Part shown: one piece after another, positions 62,456-64,000 of the stretch
How positions within the stretch are numbered: the stretch's first letter is position 1
Layout: every line of letters begins with the position of its first letter
Assembly (NCBI GenBank): GCA_023525715.1
Contig: CM042012.1
Location: forward strand, 120,806,798-120,870,797
Length of the DNA stretch: 64,000 bases
Origin: Cichorium intybus
Lineage: Eukaryota; Streptophyta; Magnoliopsida; Asterales; Asteraceae
Reading direction: 5' to 3'
Program-made: the position numbers and the translations under genes
The notes under the pieces: model-generated
What the model saw: the letters and a program-made list of their open reading frames with translations, nothing else
Database searches by the model: none
What the model was told of the DNA's origin: nothing

Positions 62456-63950
62456 TCAATACATCTGTAAACTGTCAAATTTTGTCCCCCAAATCTGTTT
62501 CAATCTGTAACAGTCCAATCAATACATATCATATATGATATAAGTGAGATTACTCACCTGGATACTTGCTGCATTTAATTCTGGTTGTTTCTTGCCTTTG
62601 CGTGCACCACAACCATTTGTCCCATACCTATATATTTATTTATATACCAAATGATAATAGGTTAATCACCATTTCAGTTGACTCTACTACACAAGAGTCC
62701 AATATAACACAATTGGGGACCATTTCTAGATGATAACTTTCACTTACCATCTTTTTACTAATTATAAATTTTTCCCAAAATACGCGTATTCTACTACAGT
62801 ACCTTCGGGAGGTCGTATACGTATTCCGACAATTTTCCACGAAGTTTCATACCATATTAGACCTACGTTCAAAATTTGAGGTCAAACGGACAAGTCTAGC
62901 ATCAAGTCCCAAAATTGGACCAAGACTTAACAGAGAGCAGGAAGATTTTGGCCAATTTCCTGCAGGCGCATGATCGCGACCCGACCACCATGTGGATCGC
63001 GACGCGACCTGCCGCTGTGCAGAATTCCTTGTCCGTTTTTCATGCAACAAATTCCCATTTTCTCTTGTTAAGCCCTTAATACACGACTTAATCAGTAGGG
63101 GTTTGTTCTAGGACTAAAACCTTTCATTTACCACAAGTTTTAAACAATGGAATTGGTAATTCCAATCCATTTCTAACATTTCCCGTTTTTCATATTTTTG
63201 GTCCAAAACCAAAATTATCAAAGATTAATCACTTCTACTGATTTATTCTCATCTCTAGCAACATTTGGAACTCATTAGAACCCATTAAAATCCACTGGAT
63301 CATATAAACATGTATTCTAGGGTTCTTGAGCAAAGTTCCAAATTTTCAACAATAACAACATACTTTGATGTTTTACCCATATGCTTACAACATAAACATG
63401 TTGAAGCTTAAAAATCATGTGAACCTATTGGATGATAACTGGAATTTCAGTTTCCAATCCATCCCGTGAAGAACACATCAATTACTTAGGTTAGAAGCTC
63501 AATTACTAACCTTTATTGCTTGCAAACTTCAAATTCCTAGCCATTAATCCGACTTGATGATTCAATCTTCATAGATTCTGCAGAATTCGCACCCAAGAAA
63601 TCCTCTCGATGCTTCTAAAATGTTCAGCTACACATAGGAGAGTCAACTCTCCTATTTATACTTCCAAAGTTTACATTTTTAGTCCCTAAGTTCCATTTCT
63701 TGAACTTTTGGCACTTTTCTCACATTTTATCACAATAAACTTTCTTTTCTTATATTTTTGCCACAAGCAAACAATATTTTTACATAATTGGTCCTTTACA
63801 TGTTCAAATGACCAAATTACCCTTTTATGGTAAAATGACCAATTTACCCTTTTTCTAGTATTAACTTTCTAATACTTAGAACACCATGTTAAATCATAAA
63901 TACACTATGATTAACATTTTAATAATTATCAAAAGTATCGTGGTGTTACA

Positions 63951-64000
63951 CCAGATGCAGTCGACTGTAGCACAGGAGGTTAATAAAAGAACTGAGAACA
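63951..64000 (+). pseudogene. Athila-2 ORF3 continuation, cut by window end
   Basis: After the second copy of the target duplication the ORF3 frame is open for the remaining 50 bp and runs off the window. This confirms that ORF3 once extended past the solo LTR insertion. Confidence 0.65.

Larger units (their letters stand above)
61478..63950 (-). mobile_element. Solo LTR in Athila-2 ORF3, Tekay-like
   Basis: 2473 bp. On the minus strand it begins TGTAACACCACG and ends CCGGGTGTTACA. Target duplication CTAGA (61473-61477) / CCAGA (63951-63955), one mismatch. A minus-strand TATAAATAGGAG near 63655, CAGGTGAGTA (62551-62560) and an ACTCAC stem-loop (61742-61762) give the orientation. A GC-rich pair ATCGCGACCCG / ATCGCGACGCG lies at 62973 and 62996. 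No ORF. Confidence 0.85.
51164..64000 (+). mobile_element. Second Athila-lineage element, decayed and truncated by the window (Athila-2)
   Basis: The 5' LTR (51164-52177) starts TGATATCAAG and ends GGCGTGTCA. It is followed by a tRNA-Asp primer-binding site, gag, pol, the conserved post-pol block, a spliced leader and ORF3. The 3' LTR lies outside. Two solo LTRs are inserted: one in gag (53173-54656), one in ORF3 (61478-63950). Pol has several stops and a frameshift. It has landed in the hAT-like gene remnant. Confidence 0.9.

Noticed and set aside
61478..63950. DNA transposon with terminal inverted repeats TGTAACACC...GGTGTTACA
   Set aside because: The TG...CA ends, 5-bp duplication, TATA box and leader layout match the other Tekay-like LTRs; near-palindromic ends are a property of these LTRs.

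Overview
This is a transposon-dominated stretch of nuclear DNA from a flowering plant, almost certainly a eudicot. The BURP and DUF2775 (organ-specific protein) host genes, their short introns and TATA boxes, and the Tekay, Athila and Tork/Tnt1-like retrotransposons all point that way. Asteraceae would fit, but the sequence alone does not prove the family. No rRNA, tRNA or CRISPR was seen.

Layout. 1-~950: piece of a Tekay-like LTR. 1.0-8.4 kb: AT-rich DNA with long (TA)n tracts, two small (TA)-flanked elements, an intact two-exon DUF2775 gene (2862-3335), a solo LTR (4307-7284) and a 0.5-kb Helitron (7407-7898). 8.4-11.2 kb: decayed LINE on the minus strand, interrupted by a hAT-type element with an 8-bp target duplication. 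11.7-12.7 kb: intact two-exon BURP gene (minus strand) with a 1.3-kb foldback just upstream. 14526-36772: an Athila (Ty3/gypsy) element on the minus strand with GTTCC target duplications. It sits between a TATA box and a short ORF. Its pol gene is itself split by a young Tekay-type LTR element (21954-31782, TGGGA duplications). 38647-49583: a copia array LTR-internal-LTR-internal-LTR flanked by AGTTC. 50.5-51.2 kb: hAT transposase-like gene remnant. 51164 to the window end: a second, more decayed Athila on the plus strand, carrying two solo LTRs (53173-54656 and 61478-63950).

The most striking content is the Tekay-type element. It has no gag or pol. Between its primer-binding site and polypurine tract it carries, in antisense, a complete four-exon gene for an RKD-type RWP-RK transcription factor (466 codons, all splice junctions in frame). 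Antisense orientation explains how the introns survived retrotransposition. RKD proteins control egg-cell and germline identity in plants, so this is a host regulatory gene moved by a non-autonomous retroelement.

A second theme is shared cis-structure in otherwise dissimilar LTRs. Paired GC-rich motifs spaced about 19-23 bp recur in five element families, often directly upstream of a TATA box. An ACTCAC-stem-loop whose stem changes with compensation recurs in the Tekay-like LTRs. Both Athila elements have a probable internal promoter and spliced leader in front of their third ORF, and a conserved noncoding block just after pol.
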